Shown here: in pieces, positions 41,473 to 50,638 of the stretch
Numbering within the stretch: position 1 is the stretch's first letter
How the letters are laid out: each line of letters opens with the position of its first letter
Assembly: GCF_003696265.1 (NCBI RefSeq)
Contig: NZ_RFFH01000007.1
Coordinates: 62,001-126,000, forward strand
Reading direction: 5' to 3'
Length of the DNA stretch: 64,000 nucleotides
From: Nocardia stercoris
Lineage (GTDB): Bacteria > Actinomycetota > Actinomycetes > Mycobacteriales > Mycobacteriaceae
Notes under the pieces: generated by a model
Databases searched by the model: none
The model's input: the letters and a program-made list of their open reading frames with translations, nothing else
Told to the model about the DNA's origin: nothing
Translations under genes and position numbers: made by a program

Positions 41473-41797
41473 CCCGCTGGTCGATTCGCCCGAATCGCCT
41501 GTGCGCGTTCGAGAGATCCGCGGCGGCCCGGTACACTCGCGCCCTGTTCAGTGCTTGCAAGGCATATATACATGCTTGTCACGGTGGCAGCGGTACCACG
41601 CTGCGCCGGCCGCGTACCTGATGAAGACGCAGTGCAGCTGTCGGGCGGACCGCTCGCCGAATTCGCCCGAACACCGCTCCCGGCCGACACCGCACGCGCG
41701 ACGACCGCTTCCGAAGTGTCCGAACCGAAGGCTGATCCGAAATCAGCACGACGAACACCGAACGCCCGTCACCGAATACGAACAGGGGAACGAACAG
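41473..41797. other. Intergenic region with AT-rich palindrome
   Basis: About 325 bp between the AraC and DUF2637 genes. It contains an AT-rich near-palindrome, CAAGGCATATATACATGC plus TTG (41558-41578), and CTTGCAAG (41554-41561), which look like an operator or promoter for the DUF2637 gene. No gene with a convincing protein was found; a frame from 41572 runs through in the wrong phase. Confidence 0.45.
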
Positions 41798-42694
41798 ATG
41801 AGTGCCCCCCGCGCGGACACCGCGGACGAACACCTCACGGACTGGTTCGAAGCAGTCCCCGGCACCCGCGCCTACCCCGCGCCCGAGACCGTCGCAGCGG
41901 TAGCCGAGCCGCAGCCGCAGCCGCGGCGGCACGCGAAGCCACCTACCCGGCCGCTACCGCGAGCGGACGTCCGGCCACGGGCGACGACGAACACTCCTCC
42001 GGGTGCGGTCGCGTTCTACATCGTGTCGGTCATGTCGCTGATGGTGTCGCTGGATACGTCGTGGCTGTTCTTCCGGGACCACCTGCACATCGACAACGTG
42101 TGGATCCGGACCGGCATGTTCACCGTGCTGGAGGTCGCGCTGATCGCGTGCGGGATCGGCATGGCGGCCGGGGTGCGGCGGCACGACAGACCCGGATCGG
42201 CGCAGCTGAGCGCCTGGGCGTTGTGCGGGCTGTCGGGGTATATGGCGGTCGTGGAGGCCGGCCCGATCGACGGAGCCGCCCGGGTTCTGCTGGGCCCGGC
42301 ACTGGGCATGGTGATGTTCCACCACGCGTTGGGCATCGAGAAGCGGGCCCGCCGCGAACGCACCGGGATGTGGGCGCGGATCGGCCGCGAGATACGCGAA
42401 CGGGTGCTGAGCCGCCTCGGACTGTCCGACGACGAACGCGACGCCGCCCGCCGCACTCGCGACCGCGCGGCACGACGGGTCGCGGCCCTGTCGCTGGGGC
42501 GGCGGGTGTGGTTCCGGGAGAGCCGGCTGGCCCGCGCGCTGTCGGCGGCGAACGTCGCCCACGACGACACCATGCGATCGGTGATGCTCGCCGAGCTGGC
42601 GACGCGACGGCACGCCGGCGAGCTCGCCGCCCTCGATCAGCCCTCCCCCTGGACCGAACCGCGCGGCGAACACCACCGCCGGATCGCGCGCTGA
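41798..42694 (+). CDS. DUF2637-family membrane protein (SpdB2-like)
   Basis: A 298-residue protein. The first 65 residues are disordered and Pro/Ala-rich; four transmembrane helices follow (AFYIVSVMSLMVSLDTSWLFF, TGMFTVLEVALIACGIGMAA, LCGLSGYMAVVEA, LLGPALGMVMFHHALGI), then a charged Arg-rich C-terminal half. DUF2637 proteins are usually encoded on actinobacterial conjugative plasmids and integrative elements, where they are linked to spreading of the element between hyphae. None of the usual companions (TraB, Rep, integrase) is present here, so this looks like an orphan. GGGGA precedes the ATG. Confidence 0.82.
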   Translation: MSAPRADTADEHLTDWFEAVPGTRAYPAPETVAAVAEPQPQPRRHAKPPTRPLPRADVRPRATTNTPPGAVAFYIVSVMSLMVSLDTSWLFFRDHLHIDNVWIRTGMFTVLEVALIACGIGMAAGVRRHDRPGSAQLSAWALCGLSGYMAVVEAGPIDGAARVLLGPALGMVMFHHALGIEKRARRERTGMWARIGREIRERVLSRLGLSDDERDAARRTRDRAARRVAALSLGRRVWFRESRLARALSAANVAHDDTMRSVMLAELATRRHAGELAALDQPSPWTEPRGEHHRRIAR

Positions 42695-42767
42695 CCGCGT
42701 ACCGAACCGGGCTTCCCGGCGGTGGGGGCAATAGCCCCGCGGCTGGATGTCGGGCAGAGTCGTGTGC

Positions 42768-43184
42768 ATGACCGACACGCAGATCACCCCCGATCCGGTG
42801 GGCACGCAGTTGTTCGCCACCATGCCGTTCGCGGCGGAACTCGGCATCGAGGTCCTCGACTGCGGCCCGGAACTGGTGCGCAGCCGCCTGCAGTGGCGCG
42901 AGAACCTGTGCACGCTGGGCGGTTCCATGCACGGCGGCGCGCTCATGTCGCTGGCCGACGCGACCGCCGCGGTCTGCGCCTTCCTGAATCTGCCGGCAGG
43001 CAAACAGGGCACCACGACGGTCGAGTCCAAGACGAACTTCGTGCGCGCCCTGCGCTCGGGTCACGCCACCGCGACCGCGACACCCCTGCATCCGGGCCGG
43101 AGCTTCATCGTGGTGGAGACCGAAATCCGGGACGACGCAGGCAAACTCGTCGCCAAGGTAACCCAAACCCAGGCCGTGCTGTAG
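42768..43184 (+). CDS. PaaI-family thioesterase (hotdog fold)
   Basis: A 138-residue hotdog-fold thioesterase: FAAELGIEVLDCGPELVRSRL, then the active-site helix GGSMHGGALMSLADATAAVCAFL, and FVRALRSGHATATATPLHPGRSFIVVETEIRD. Such enzymes hydrolyse acyl-CoA thioesters of aromatic or medium-chain acids. ATG 42768 is preferred over the frame start at 42747. It converges on the acyl-CoA ligase gene and is close to two acyl-CoA operons, so a role in CoA recycling there is plausible. Confidence 0.88.
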   Translation: MTDTQITPDPVGTQLFATMPFAAELGIEVLDCGPELVRSRLQWRENLCTLGGSMHGGALMSLADATAAVCAFLNLPAGKQGTTTVESKTNFVRALRSGHATATATPLHPGRSFIVVETEIRDDAGKLVAKVTQTQAVL

Positions 43185-43319
43185 TTCGGTCGAGCGGCTC
43201 CCCGGCCGCTCATCTCGGCGGCGAGGACATAGTCGGCGCCCACCCAAGCACTCCGCCGTGTCCGGGATCCGGCCGGGGAGGTTCGGTCGTGATTCGCGGT
43301 GCGGCACCGGGTCTTCGGT

Positions 43320-44963
43320 TCAGGATTCGTTGTGCGCCTGTAGTTTCGATCGGACGACCTTGCCGCTGGGGTTGCGGGGGATGCGGTCGATCCGAGTGAA
43401 CCGTTTCGGCACCTTGTAGCGTTCCAGGCCGGCTTTGACGTGGCGTTTGAGCTCGTCGTCGGTCGGGTCCGCGCCGGGGGCGAGCACCACGAATGCGTGC
43501 AGTACCTGACCGAATTCGGTGTCGGCGACCCCGATCACCACCGCGTCGGTCACGTCGGGGTGTGCCACGAGGCGGTCCTCGACCTCGCCGGGGAAGACGT
43601 TCTCGCCGCCGGAGACGATCATGTCGTCGGAGCGGCCGTCGATGTACAGCCGGCCCTGCGCGTCGAGGAAGCCCATGTCCCCGGTGTCGACGTAGCCGTC
43701 GACGATCTCCTTGGCGCGCGGGCGGGCGACCCGGTCCGGGGTGTAGCCGTCGTAGCCCAATCCCCCACGGACGAAGATCCTTCCGGTCTCCCCGACGCGC
43801 GCGAGGGACCAGTCCGGGCGCAGGATCCGGATCGATACACCGAGCGCGGGCCGGCCCAGCGTGGACGGCGCTTCGGCCAGGTCGCGCTGGGTGGCGATGG
43901 CGACCAGGCCCGCCTCGGTCGAGCCGTAGCCGTTGACCAGGATCGGGCCGAAGGTGTCGATCACCGCGGTGATCGTGGTCGGAGAGATCGGCGCGGCGCC
44001 GGTGACGACGAGCCGCAACGACGTCAGATCGGCACCGGCGGTTCCCACTTCGAGCAGTCGCTGCAGCATGACCGGCACGGCCATGAGGACCGTGACCCGA
44101 TGGCGGGCGATGTCGTCGAGCACCTGTGCGGCGTCGTAGCGGCGATGGCAGATCAGCGTTCCGCCCAGCACGAGCGGCCCCAGGAGAGCGGCCAGTCCGT
44201 AGGCGTGGAAGAACGGGGGCGCCACCAGCGCCGTGTCCCGCGACCGCAGGCGCAGGGTGGTCATCGCGGTCGCGGACAGTTCGGCGATCGCCTTCATCGG
44301 CACCGCGCGCGGCACACCCTTGGCGACCCCGGTGGTGCCGGAGGTCAGCAGCGTCACCTTCACCGCTTTGCGGACCGGCGGCGGGGCCGGATGACGCTGC
44401 TGCGCGAGAACATCCAGCGTCGGAAGGTCGTCGGTGCCGGTGAGCTGTTCGTGCCAGGCCAGTACCCGCAGTCCGCGGAACTGTGAATCCGCCACGGCCG
44501 CAGCGTATTCCTCGTCGTAGATCAGGACGTCGGGGTCGTGGCGCTCCAGGATCGCTTGCAGCTGTTGTTGCGGTAGTTCGGTATTGACGAAGATGAGCTC
44601 CGCGCCCAGCCGGGCTCCGGCGCCCATGGCGACGACGAAACCGCGGTGGTTGCGGCACAGGATGCCCACCGAGGCCGGCCGCCGCGGCGCGAGCGCGGCG
44701 ATCGCGGCGGCCACGGCCTCGAACTGCTCGCGCAACCGGCCGTAGGTCAGCGCGCCGTCGTCGTCGACGATCGCCACACGGTCCGGGTAGCGGATCGCAC
44801 TGGCGGTCAACAACATCGCCGGGGTCGGCCCCAGCAGCCACAAGCTGCGAGCCAGATCGGCCACTGCGCGGGGGCCGACCGGGCGCAGCGCGCCGGAGGC
44901 GAGGATCGGTGGCACGGCCCGCGCCCATCGCGGCGCCTGGCCGGCGAATTCAGCGCACACCAT
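43320..44963 (-). CDS. AMP-forming acyl-CoA synthetase
   Basis: A 547-residue adenylating ligase. Motifs are TLLTSGTTGVAKGVPRA, FHAYGLAALLGPLVLGG, LVNGYGSTEAGLVAI, GYVDTGDMGFLD and DDMIVSGGENVFPGEVE, with the C-terminal lysine in NPSGKVVRSKL. It resembles the group often annotated as long-chain fatty-acid or bile-acid/steroid ligases. Its start overlaps the SDR stop by 14 bases. It is the last gene of the TetR-SDR-ligase operon. Confidence 0.9.
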   Translation of the reverse strand: MVCAEFAGQAPRWARAVPPILASGALRPVGPRAVADLARSLWLLGPTPAMLLTASAIRYPDRVAIVDDDGALTYGRLREQFEAVAAAIAALAPRRPASVGILCRNHRGFVVAMGAGARLGAELIFVNTELPQQQLQAILERHDPDVLIYDEEYAAAVADSQFRGLRVLAWHEQLTGTDDLPTLDVLAQQRHPAPPPVRKAVKVTLLTSGTTGVAKGVPRAVPMKAIAELSATAMTTLRLRSRDTALVAPPFFHAYGLAALLGPLVLGGTLICHRRYDAAQVLDDIARHRVTVLMAVPVMLQRLLEVGTAGADLTSLRLVVTGAAPISPTTITAVIDTFGPILVNGYGSTEAGLVAIATQRDLAEAPSTLGRPALGVSIRILRPDWSLARVGETGRIFVRGGLGYDGYTPDRVARPRAKEIVDGYVDTGDMGFLDAQGRLYIDGRSDDMIVSGGENVFPGEVEDRLVAHPDVTDAVVIGVADTEFGQVLHAFVVLAPGADPTDDELKRHVKAGLERYKVPKRFTRIDRIPRNPSGKVVRSKLQAHNES

Positions 44964-45930
44964 GGCCGGCCTCCGCTTCCTCGATCCCGCTGGGGGCCTG
45001 CGGATTCCGCCCGCCGACCACGCTGGCCAGCGAGGCGCTCGTGTCGCCGAGGAACCGGTAGACGAAGCCGATGAGCACCTCGAGCGGCAGGCGCAGCACG
45101 GGCACCAGGATCGCCGACGGGTGCCCGTACAGCGGTGTCAGCGTGCGCGGTTTGTCCACCACCGCGCGGGCGATGACCCGGGCCGCGTCCTGCGGAGTCT
45201 GCCCGGGCAGCAAGCGCATCCAGGCGCTGGGCGCGCTCATGCGGGTGTGCATGAGGCCGGCGTAGAAGGTGGTCAGGGTGACCCCGTCCGCGCGGGCCTC
45301 CATCCCGACCGCGCGCATCCACCAGTCGAACGCCGCCTTCGACGACAGGTAGAAACCCCATTTGGGCATGACCGGGAACATGACGCCGACGGTCGACACG
45401 TTCACGATGTGGCCGCTGCCGCGCTCGCGCATCGACGGCAGCAGGGCAAGGGTGAGCCGCATCGGCCCGACATAGTTCGCGCCGTTGGTCGAGGCGATGT
45501 CCTTGGGCCGGTCGTAGGACAGGTGCACCGAGCGGCGCAACGACTTGCCCGCGTTGTGGATCAGCACGTCGACCCCGCCGAAGTCGGCAAGGACCGCGTC
45601 GGCGAACTCGGCCACCGACTCCTCGCTGGTCAGATCCAGCCGGTAGGCCGCGGCTGTGCCGCCCGCGGCGGTGATCCGATCGGCGAGCTCCTGCAACCGG
45701 TCCAGCGAGCGCGCGGCCAGCACCACGGTCGCGCCGGATCGGGCGAACAGTTCGGCGGTCGCCGCGCCGACGCCGAACGAGGCACCGGTGACGACCACGA
45801 CCTTGCCTTCGACCTCGCGGCGTAGCCGGCTGGTGCGGCGCAGGCCACGTGGCCCGATCGCCGCGGCCACGGCCCGGGCCACCGGATGGTGCACGAACCG
45901 GGCCGGGCCCGGTGTGACGCTGTAGACCAT
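44950..45930 (-). CDS. SDR family oxidoreductase
   Basis: A 326-residue SDR with a 40-residue N-terminal extension containing a hydrophobic, possibly membrane-associated stretch. The cofactor loop is VVVVTGASFGVGAATAELFA, NNAG appears as IHNAGKSLRRS, and YxxxK is in WGFYLSSKAAFDWW. The C terminus is long, with LPLEVLIGFVYRFLG, suggesting membrane contact. ATG 45930 overlaps the TetR stop (TAATG). Likely acts on a lipid-like or steroid-like substrate with the downstream ligase. Confidence 0.88.
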   Translation of the reverse strand: MVYSVTPGPARFVHHPVARAVAAAIGPRGLRRTSRLRREVEGKVVVVTGASFGVGAATAELFARSGATVVLAARSLDRLQELADRITAAGGTAAAYRLDLTSEESVAEFADAVLADFGGVDVLIHNAGKSLRRSVHLSYDRPKDIASTNGANYVGPMRLTLALLPSMRERGSGHIVNVSTVGVMFPVMPKWGFYLSSKAAFDWWMRAVGMEARADGVTLTTFYAGLMHTRMSAPSAWMRLLPGQTPQDAARVIARAVVDKPRTLTPLYGHPSAILVPVLRLPLEVLIGFVYRFLGDTSASLASVVGGRNPQAPSGIEEAEAGHGVR

Positions 45931-46610
45931 TACTTCTCTGCCACTTTCTCGACCTCGTTCGTCGGCTGGAATCCGATGAACGCCAACAATTTCGGGTCCG
46001 ACACCAACGCGTCGACGACACGCTGGGACATGACGATGTCCGGGTCCACCCGCACGGCTCCCAGGACGGTGCCGAAGAAGTTCGCGACGATCAGGTCCCG
46101 GACCTGTTCGCGCGTGAGCGTCTGCGAGCGCAGCCAGTGCACGGCGATCCCCTCGACGAACGACAGCCAGCCGAGGACGGCCGCGCGCAGCACCGCGCTG
46201 GTGTCGGTATCGGTGAGTTCCACCGCCAATGCCCGGGCGAACCGTTCCCGGTGCTCGTCGCGAATCCGCCGCACCTGCGCGTCGGCGGTGTCGGCCAGCA
46301 GGGCCTCGAACGAACCCGGTTCCGCGTGCGCCTGATTCAGCAGGCGGTCGATGCCGCGGTTCAACCGCTCGAGCGCCGGCCCGCGCATCGCGTGCATCTC
46401 GCCCCAGAAATCCTCGGCGGCCTGCTCCAGCACCGCCAGGTAGAACCCGCGCTTGCCGCCGAAGTGGTAGCTGATGGACCCCGCCGCCACCCCGATCGAG
46501 CGGGCCAGGTCCACGATCGAGACCTCTTCGTACCGCCCGCGGCTGAACGCGGCCCGCCCCGCCTCGAGCAGCACCGCACGCGAGGTGTCGCCTCGTCGAT
46601 TGCCGGCCAC
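45930..46610 (-). CDS. TetR-family regulator heading the SDR/ligase operon
   Basis: A 226-residue regulator from GTG 46610, with AGGAGG four bases upstream. The helix-turn-helix is VLLEAGRAAFSRGRYEEVSIVDLARSIGVAAGSISYHFGGKRGFYLAVL. It overlaps the SDR start by one base, so it is the first gene of the operon it probably controls. Two copies of TGAAT-N3-ATTCA lie upstream, the likely auto-operators. It may also repress the divergent AfsR-type gene. Confidence 0.88.
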   Translation of the reverse strand: MAGNRRGDTSRAVLLEAGRAAFSRGRYEEVSIVDLARSIGVAAGSISYHFGGKRGFYLAVLEQAAEDFWGEMHAMRGPALERLNRGIDRLLNQAHAEPGSFEALLADTADAQVRRIRDEHRERFARALAVELTDTDTSAVLRAAVLGWLSFVEGIAVHWLRSQTLTREQVRDLIVANFFGTVLGAVRVDPDIVMSQRVVDALVSDPKLLAFIGFQPTNEVEKVAEK

Positions 46611-46624
46611 CCCGCCTCCTTTTC

Positions 46625-46693
46625 TGAATCGAATTCAAAAAGGACGGTAGTGGCACGAACCGGGGAGGTCAAGAAGAAGTTGAATCCGATTCA
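46625..46693. promoter_or_regulatory. Two TGAAT-N3-ATTCA operators
   Basis: TGAATCGAATTCA at 46625-46637 and TGAATCCGATTCA at 46681-46693 are the same 13-bp palindrome TGAAT-N3-ATTCA, 56 bp apart. They lie between the TetR gene (minus) and the large regulator gene (plus, 46756), so they probably bind the TetR protein. Confidence 0.65.
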
Positions 46694-46755
46694 GACTCGG
46701 CTCGGTTGACGAGCGGCCCGGCGCCACGCAGGATCGATCGCGAGATGGGTGTTGC

Positions 46756-49700
46756 ATGCTGGTAGGGCTATTGGGTCCGGTGGTGGTGGAGAGCGCGGAC
46801 GGACCGGGGTCGGTCGGGGGGCCGCGGGTGCGGGCGTTGCTGGGGTTGCTGGCGCTCGAGGCGGGGCGGGTGGTGCCGGTGGCGCGGCTCGTGGACGGAG
46901 TGTGGGGCGAGGATCCGCCGGCCGGGACCGGAAACGCGTTGCAGACCTTGGCCAGCCGGTTGCGCACGGCCTTGCCGGGGGCGGTACGCAGCGACGGGGG
47001 CGGCTATGTGCTCGACCTGGCACCCGACGAGATCGACGTGCACCGGTTCACCCGCGCGGTCGAGGCGGGCCGGGAACTGCTCGCCGCCGGGGAGGCGGAA
47101 CGAGCCGTCGAATGCTTCGATACCGCGCTCGCGCTGTGGCGCGGCGAGCCATTGCTCGACATGGGTGAATCGGAGGTATTACGCGCCGCGGCACTGCGAT
47201 TGACCGAACAGCGGCTCGAAGCGGTCGAACTGCGCGCGGACGCCCTGGGTTCCCTCGGCCGCGCCGGCGAGGTCGTGCGGGAACTGCGCGCCGAGGCGGC
47301 GGCACATCCGTTCCGGGAGACGCTGGCCGCACGACTGGTGCGGGCACTCGCGGCGGCCGGACGACCGTCCGAGGCGATCCAGCAGTTCGAGGCCACCGAG
47401 GCCCTGTTGCGCGCGGAACTCGGCACCGCGCCCGCCGCGGTCCTTCGTGCGGCACTGGCCGACATCCACACGAGCGCAACAACTCCCGCCGAACCAGACA
47501 TCCAACCGAGGCGCGAATCGAACCGAACCGAGGTCGCGGCGGAGCCCGCGCGCGCGCCGCAGCCGCCCCAGCGGCGCACCAGTTTCGTCGGACGCGGCCG
47601 CGACGTGGCGGGCGTGCGGCAGGCGTTGCGCGAAGCCCGGCTGGTGACCCTGTCCGGCGCCGGAGGCATGGGAAAGACCCGGTTGGCCACCGAGACGGTC
47701 GGCGCCCACGCCGCGGACTGGGCAGACGGTGTCACCTTCGTCGAATTGGCCGCGCTCGAGCGGGAACGGGCCGACCGGCCCGCCGTGCCGGCGGTCGGGG
47801 TGGCGATCGCCAACGCGCTCACCCAGTTCCAGCGACCCGACGAACAGCGCACGGAGTGGGCCGACGTCCTGGAACGAATGCTGTCCGGCCGCCGCATGCT
47901 GCTGGTCCTCGACAACTGCGAGCACGTCGTGGCGGCGACCGCGCACCTGATCGACGATCTGTTGCAGCGGCTGCCGTTGCTGCGGGTGCTCACCACGAGC
48001 CGAGAACCGATCGGCGTGGACGGCGAGCGACTGTATCCGGTCCGAACCCTCGACCTGCCCGCGGCCGAGGCGGATGTCACGGCGGTCGCCGCGTCGCCCG
48101 CCGTCCGGCTGTTCCTGGATCGTGCCACCGCTGCGATTCCGGATTTCACGCTGTCGGAACACAATTCGTCCGATATCGGTGCCGTTGTGCGCAGCTTGGA
48201 CGGCATGCCGCTGGCCATCGAGCTGGCCGCCGCCCGCCTGCGGAGCCTGCCGCTGCCCGAGCTCAGCACCCGGCTCACCGATCGCTTCCGGTTGCTCACC
48301 ACCAGCACTCGCCACGCCGTCCCCCGCCATCGCACCTTGCATGCGGCCGTGGCCTGGAGCTGGGAACTGCTCACCGAGGCGGAAGCCGCTGCGGCACGGC
48401 GCTTTTCGATCTTCGCGGGCTGCGCGAACTGGGACAGCGCCACCTGGGTGTGCGGTCCGGACGCCATCGACACGGTCGCCTCCCTGGTGGCGAAGTCGCT
48501 GGTGGACTTCGACGGACGGCGCTATCGGATGGCCGAGACGATCCGGGCCTACGCGGCCGCGGAACTGACCGCCGCCGGCGAGGCGGACGAGGTCGCTCGC
48601 GTCCATGCCGACTGCTTCCTGGAATTCACCGACGCCGCCGCACCCGGATTACGTACTGCCGCACAGTCCGATTGGCTCGCCCGGCTCATCGCCGAGCACG
48701 CCAATTGCGACGCCGCACTCCAGTGGGCCCTGGATGCCGGCGACGGCGAGCGCGCGGTTCGCCTGTACGCGAATCTGGTCTGGTACTGGCTGCTGCGCGG
48801 ATTGCACAGCGACATCGCCGAACGCCGCCGCGCGGTCCTGGCCCTGGTCGGCGACACCCCGCCGCCGGGGTGCACCGGGGCCTATCTGGCGTGCCGGTAC
48901 GCCGAGGAGCTGCCGGCCTACTTCACCAACATCTGGTGGGGCCAGATCCGGGATGACACCGGACAATTCGAACGGCTGACCCGTACGGCCCTCACCGAGG
49001 CGCGACCCCCGCACCCGATCTTCGTGCTCATCCTGGCGCTGCGCGACCTGCTCGGCGACGACGACCGCCTGCTCACCGCGTGCACCACCGCCGATGATCC
49101 CTGGCTGCGCGGAAACGCCCTGCTGGCAAGGGGTTTCGACGAACTGGGTGGCGACCACCCGGCTCGCGCCCTGCCCACCCTGGAGGCGGCGGTCGCCTGC
49201 CTGGCCACGCACGGTGACGCCCGGTCGCACAGTCGCGCCCTGATCTCGCTGGCCAGCTACCGGACCCGGATGCTCGGCCTGGACACCGCCCGTCCGCTCA
49301 TCGCCGACGCGCTGAACCTGCTGAGCCCGGATCTGGGTGCCGTCGAACGGCTGGGCGTGCACCTGTTCGCGGCAGAGCTGCACCTCGCCGACGGCGATAC
49401 CGACAGCGCGGCAGTCTATCTCGACCGGGCTGCGGCACTGGTCACCCCGCACATGATTCCCGCACCCGGGCGCTTCCTGGCCGCCGCGCAGGCGCAGCTG
49501 GCGCACCTGCGCGGCGACGACGACCGCGCGATGGAACTGTACAAGCGGATGGCCGAGCAGCCGCTCCCCGCCGCCCCGCCGCCCGCCGGACGCCACGACA
49601 CCGCCCGCTTCGTGACCACGGTCTTCATGAGCACAGCGCACGCGGCAGCCCTCGTGTCGGCGGGCAAACCGGACGACGCACTGGGCGTGCTGGCGGTGCC

Positions 49701-49986
49701 CCGCGATCTGGCCGCCCAGATGTCGGCGGCGCTGCTGGCCGAGGTCGGGATCGGTTACGCCCTGGTGGCGCTGGCCAAGGGCGCCCCGGGGCAGGCGGCC
49801 CGGATCCTCGGTGCCACCGACCGGATCAACCGCAGGGCCGGGGTGATCCGCATCGGCCCGTTCCGGCGGCGGGCGCTCGACCGAGCGGAGGCGGCGCTCG
49901 GGCCGGCGCGGCTGGGCACGGAATTCCTGGCCGGCGCCCGGCTCCCGGACGACGCGGTGCTGGAACTGCTGCGTACCGTGCGCTGA
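46756..49986 (+). CDS. AfsR/SARP-type transcriptional regulator (BTAD + NB-ARC + TPR)
   Basis: A 1076-residue regulator. Residues 1-100 form a SARP winged helix (VARLVDGVWGEDPPAGTGNALQTLASRLRTAL), and residues 100-230 the BTAD helical bundle. From about residue 275 an NB-ARC/AAA ATPase: P-loop GAGGMGKTRLATETV and Walker B RMLLVLDNCEHVV. The C-terminal half is TPR-like helical repeats. In Streptomyces, AfsR-type proteins activate secondary metabolism or metabolic genes. It is followed by a DUF2871 membrane protein and an amidase, its probable targets. The start ATG 46756 has no strong ribosome site. Confidence 0.9.
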   Translation: MLVGLLGPVVVESADGPGSVGGPRVRALLGLLALEAGRVVPVARLVDGVWGEDPPAGTGNALQTLASRLRTALPGAVRSDGGGYVLDLAPDEIDVHRFTRAVEAGRELLAAGEAERAVECFDTALALWRGEPLLDMGESEVLRAAALRLTEQRLEAVELRADALGSLGRAGEVVRELRAEAAAHPFRETLAARLVRALAAAGRPSEAIQQFEATEALLRAELGTAPAAVLRAALADIHTSATTPAEPDIQPRRESNRTEVAAEPARAPQPPQRRTSFVGRGRDVAGVRQALREARLVTLSGAGGMGKTRLATETVGAHAADWADGVTFVELAALERERADRPAVPAVGVAIANALTQFQRPDEQRTEWADVLERMLSGRRMLLVLDNCEHVVAATAHLIDDLLQRLPLLRVLTTSREPIGVDGERLYPVRTLDLPAAEADVTAVAASPAVRLFLDRATAAIPDFTLSEHNSSDIGAVVRSLDGMPLAIELAAARLRSLPLPELSTRLTDRFRLLTTSTRHAVPRHRTLHAAVAWSWELLTEAEAAAARRFSIFAGCANWDSATWVCGPDAIDTVASLVAKSLVDFDGRRYRMAETIRAYAAAELTAAGEADEVARVHADCFLEFTDAAAPGLRTAAQSDWLARLIAEHANCDAALQWALDAGDGERAVRLYANLVWYWLLRGLHSDIAERRRAVLALVGDTPPPGCTGAYLACRYAEELPAYFTNIWWGQIRDDTGQFERLTRTALTEARPPHPIFVLILALRDLLGDDDRLLTACTTADDPWLRGNALLARGFDELGGDHPARALPTLEAAVACLATHGDARSHSRALISLASYRTRMLGLDTARPLIADALNLLSPDLGAVERLGVHLFAAELHLADGDTDSAAVYLDRAAALVTPHMIPAPGRFLAAAQAQLAHLRGDDDRAMELYKRMAEQPLPAAPPPAGRHDTARFVTTVFMSTAHAAALVSAGKPDDALGVLAVPRDLAAQMSAALLAEVGIGYALVALAKGAPGQAARILGATDRINRRAGVIRIGPFRRRALDRAEAALGPARLGTEFLAGARLPDDAVLELLRTVR

Positions 49987-50061
49987 CAACGACTGTCAGC
50001 GAACGGTACGCGCCGCACCGGATCCTCGGGGCACACACGTCCCACCGATCCAGGAGAGTTC

Positions 50062-50178
50062 ATGTCAGTCCCCTCGACCACGCGATCACGTGTTCGCGTG
50101 CCCCTGAGTGTGCGGGGTCGCACCGCCGCCCCGGTGGCCGCCACCGGCACGCTGGTGCTGTGCCGGGAAGGCCGGTGA
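50062..50178 (+). CDS. Short ORF (38 aa), possible leader peptide or remnant
   Basis: ATG 50062 has a strong CAGGAGA site upstream and opens a 38-codon frame ending at TGA 50176-50178, eight bases before the DUF2871 start. The translation (MSVPSTTRSRVRVPLSVRGR ... LCREGR) is Arg-rich with no domain. It could be a translationally coupled leader for the DUF2871 gene, or chance. Evidence is only the ribosome site and position. Confidence 0.3.
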   Translation: MSVPSTTRSRVRVPLSVRGRTAAPVAATGTLVLCREGR

Positions 50179-50185
50179 GTGCCCG

Positions 50186-50638
50186 ATGAAGCTGCTGCTC
50201 AACACCGCTCACCTCTACATGATCGTCGGCCTGATCGCCGGGCTCTACTACCGGGAGCTCACCAAGGCCCGGCACTTCACCGGCCAGTCGGAGCTGGGGG
50301 TCGTGCACACGCACGTGCTGGCGCTGGGGATGCTGTTCTTCCTCATCGTGCTGGCCGTGGAGAAGCAGTTCGCGCTCAGTGCCCAGCGGAGCCTGTTCAC
50401 CTGGTTCTTCTGGATGTACAACACCGGTCTCGCCGTGACCGTCATAGTCATGACGCTGCACGGCACGCTCACCGTGCTGGGCAAGAGCAGTGGTGAGGGG
50501 ATCGCGCTCGTCGCCGGTGTGGGCCACATCCTGCTGACGGTCGGGCTGGTCCTGTTCTTCATCACCGCCGGCAAAGCGCTCGACGCCGGCCGGACACCCA
50601 GCACCGCAACGGCATTCGCCGCACAGGAGGCATCGTGA
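50186..50638 (+). CDS. DUF2871 membrane protein
   Basis: A 150-residue protein with four transmembrane helices: LLLNTAHLYMIVGLIAGLYYRE, THVLALGMLFFLIVLAVEKQ, FTWFFWMYNTGLAVTVIVMTLHG and VGHILLTVGLVLFFITAG. His residues in the first, second and third helices (HLYM, HTHVLALG, TLHG) might bind heme or metal, as is common in small cytochrome-like membrane proteins. The family has no assigned function. Its stop overlaps the GTG start of the amidase gene, so the two are co-translated. Preceded by the short ORF at 50062. Confidence 0.8.
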   Translation: MKLLLNTAHLYMIVGLIAGLYYRELTKARHFTGQSELGVVHTHVLALGMLFFLIVLAVEKQFALSAQRSLFTWFFWMYNTGLAVTVIVMTLHGTLTVLGKSSGEGIALVAGVGHILLTVGLVLFFITAGKALDAGRTPSTATAFAAQEAS

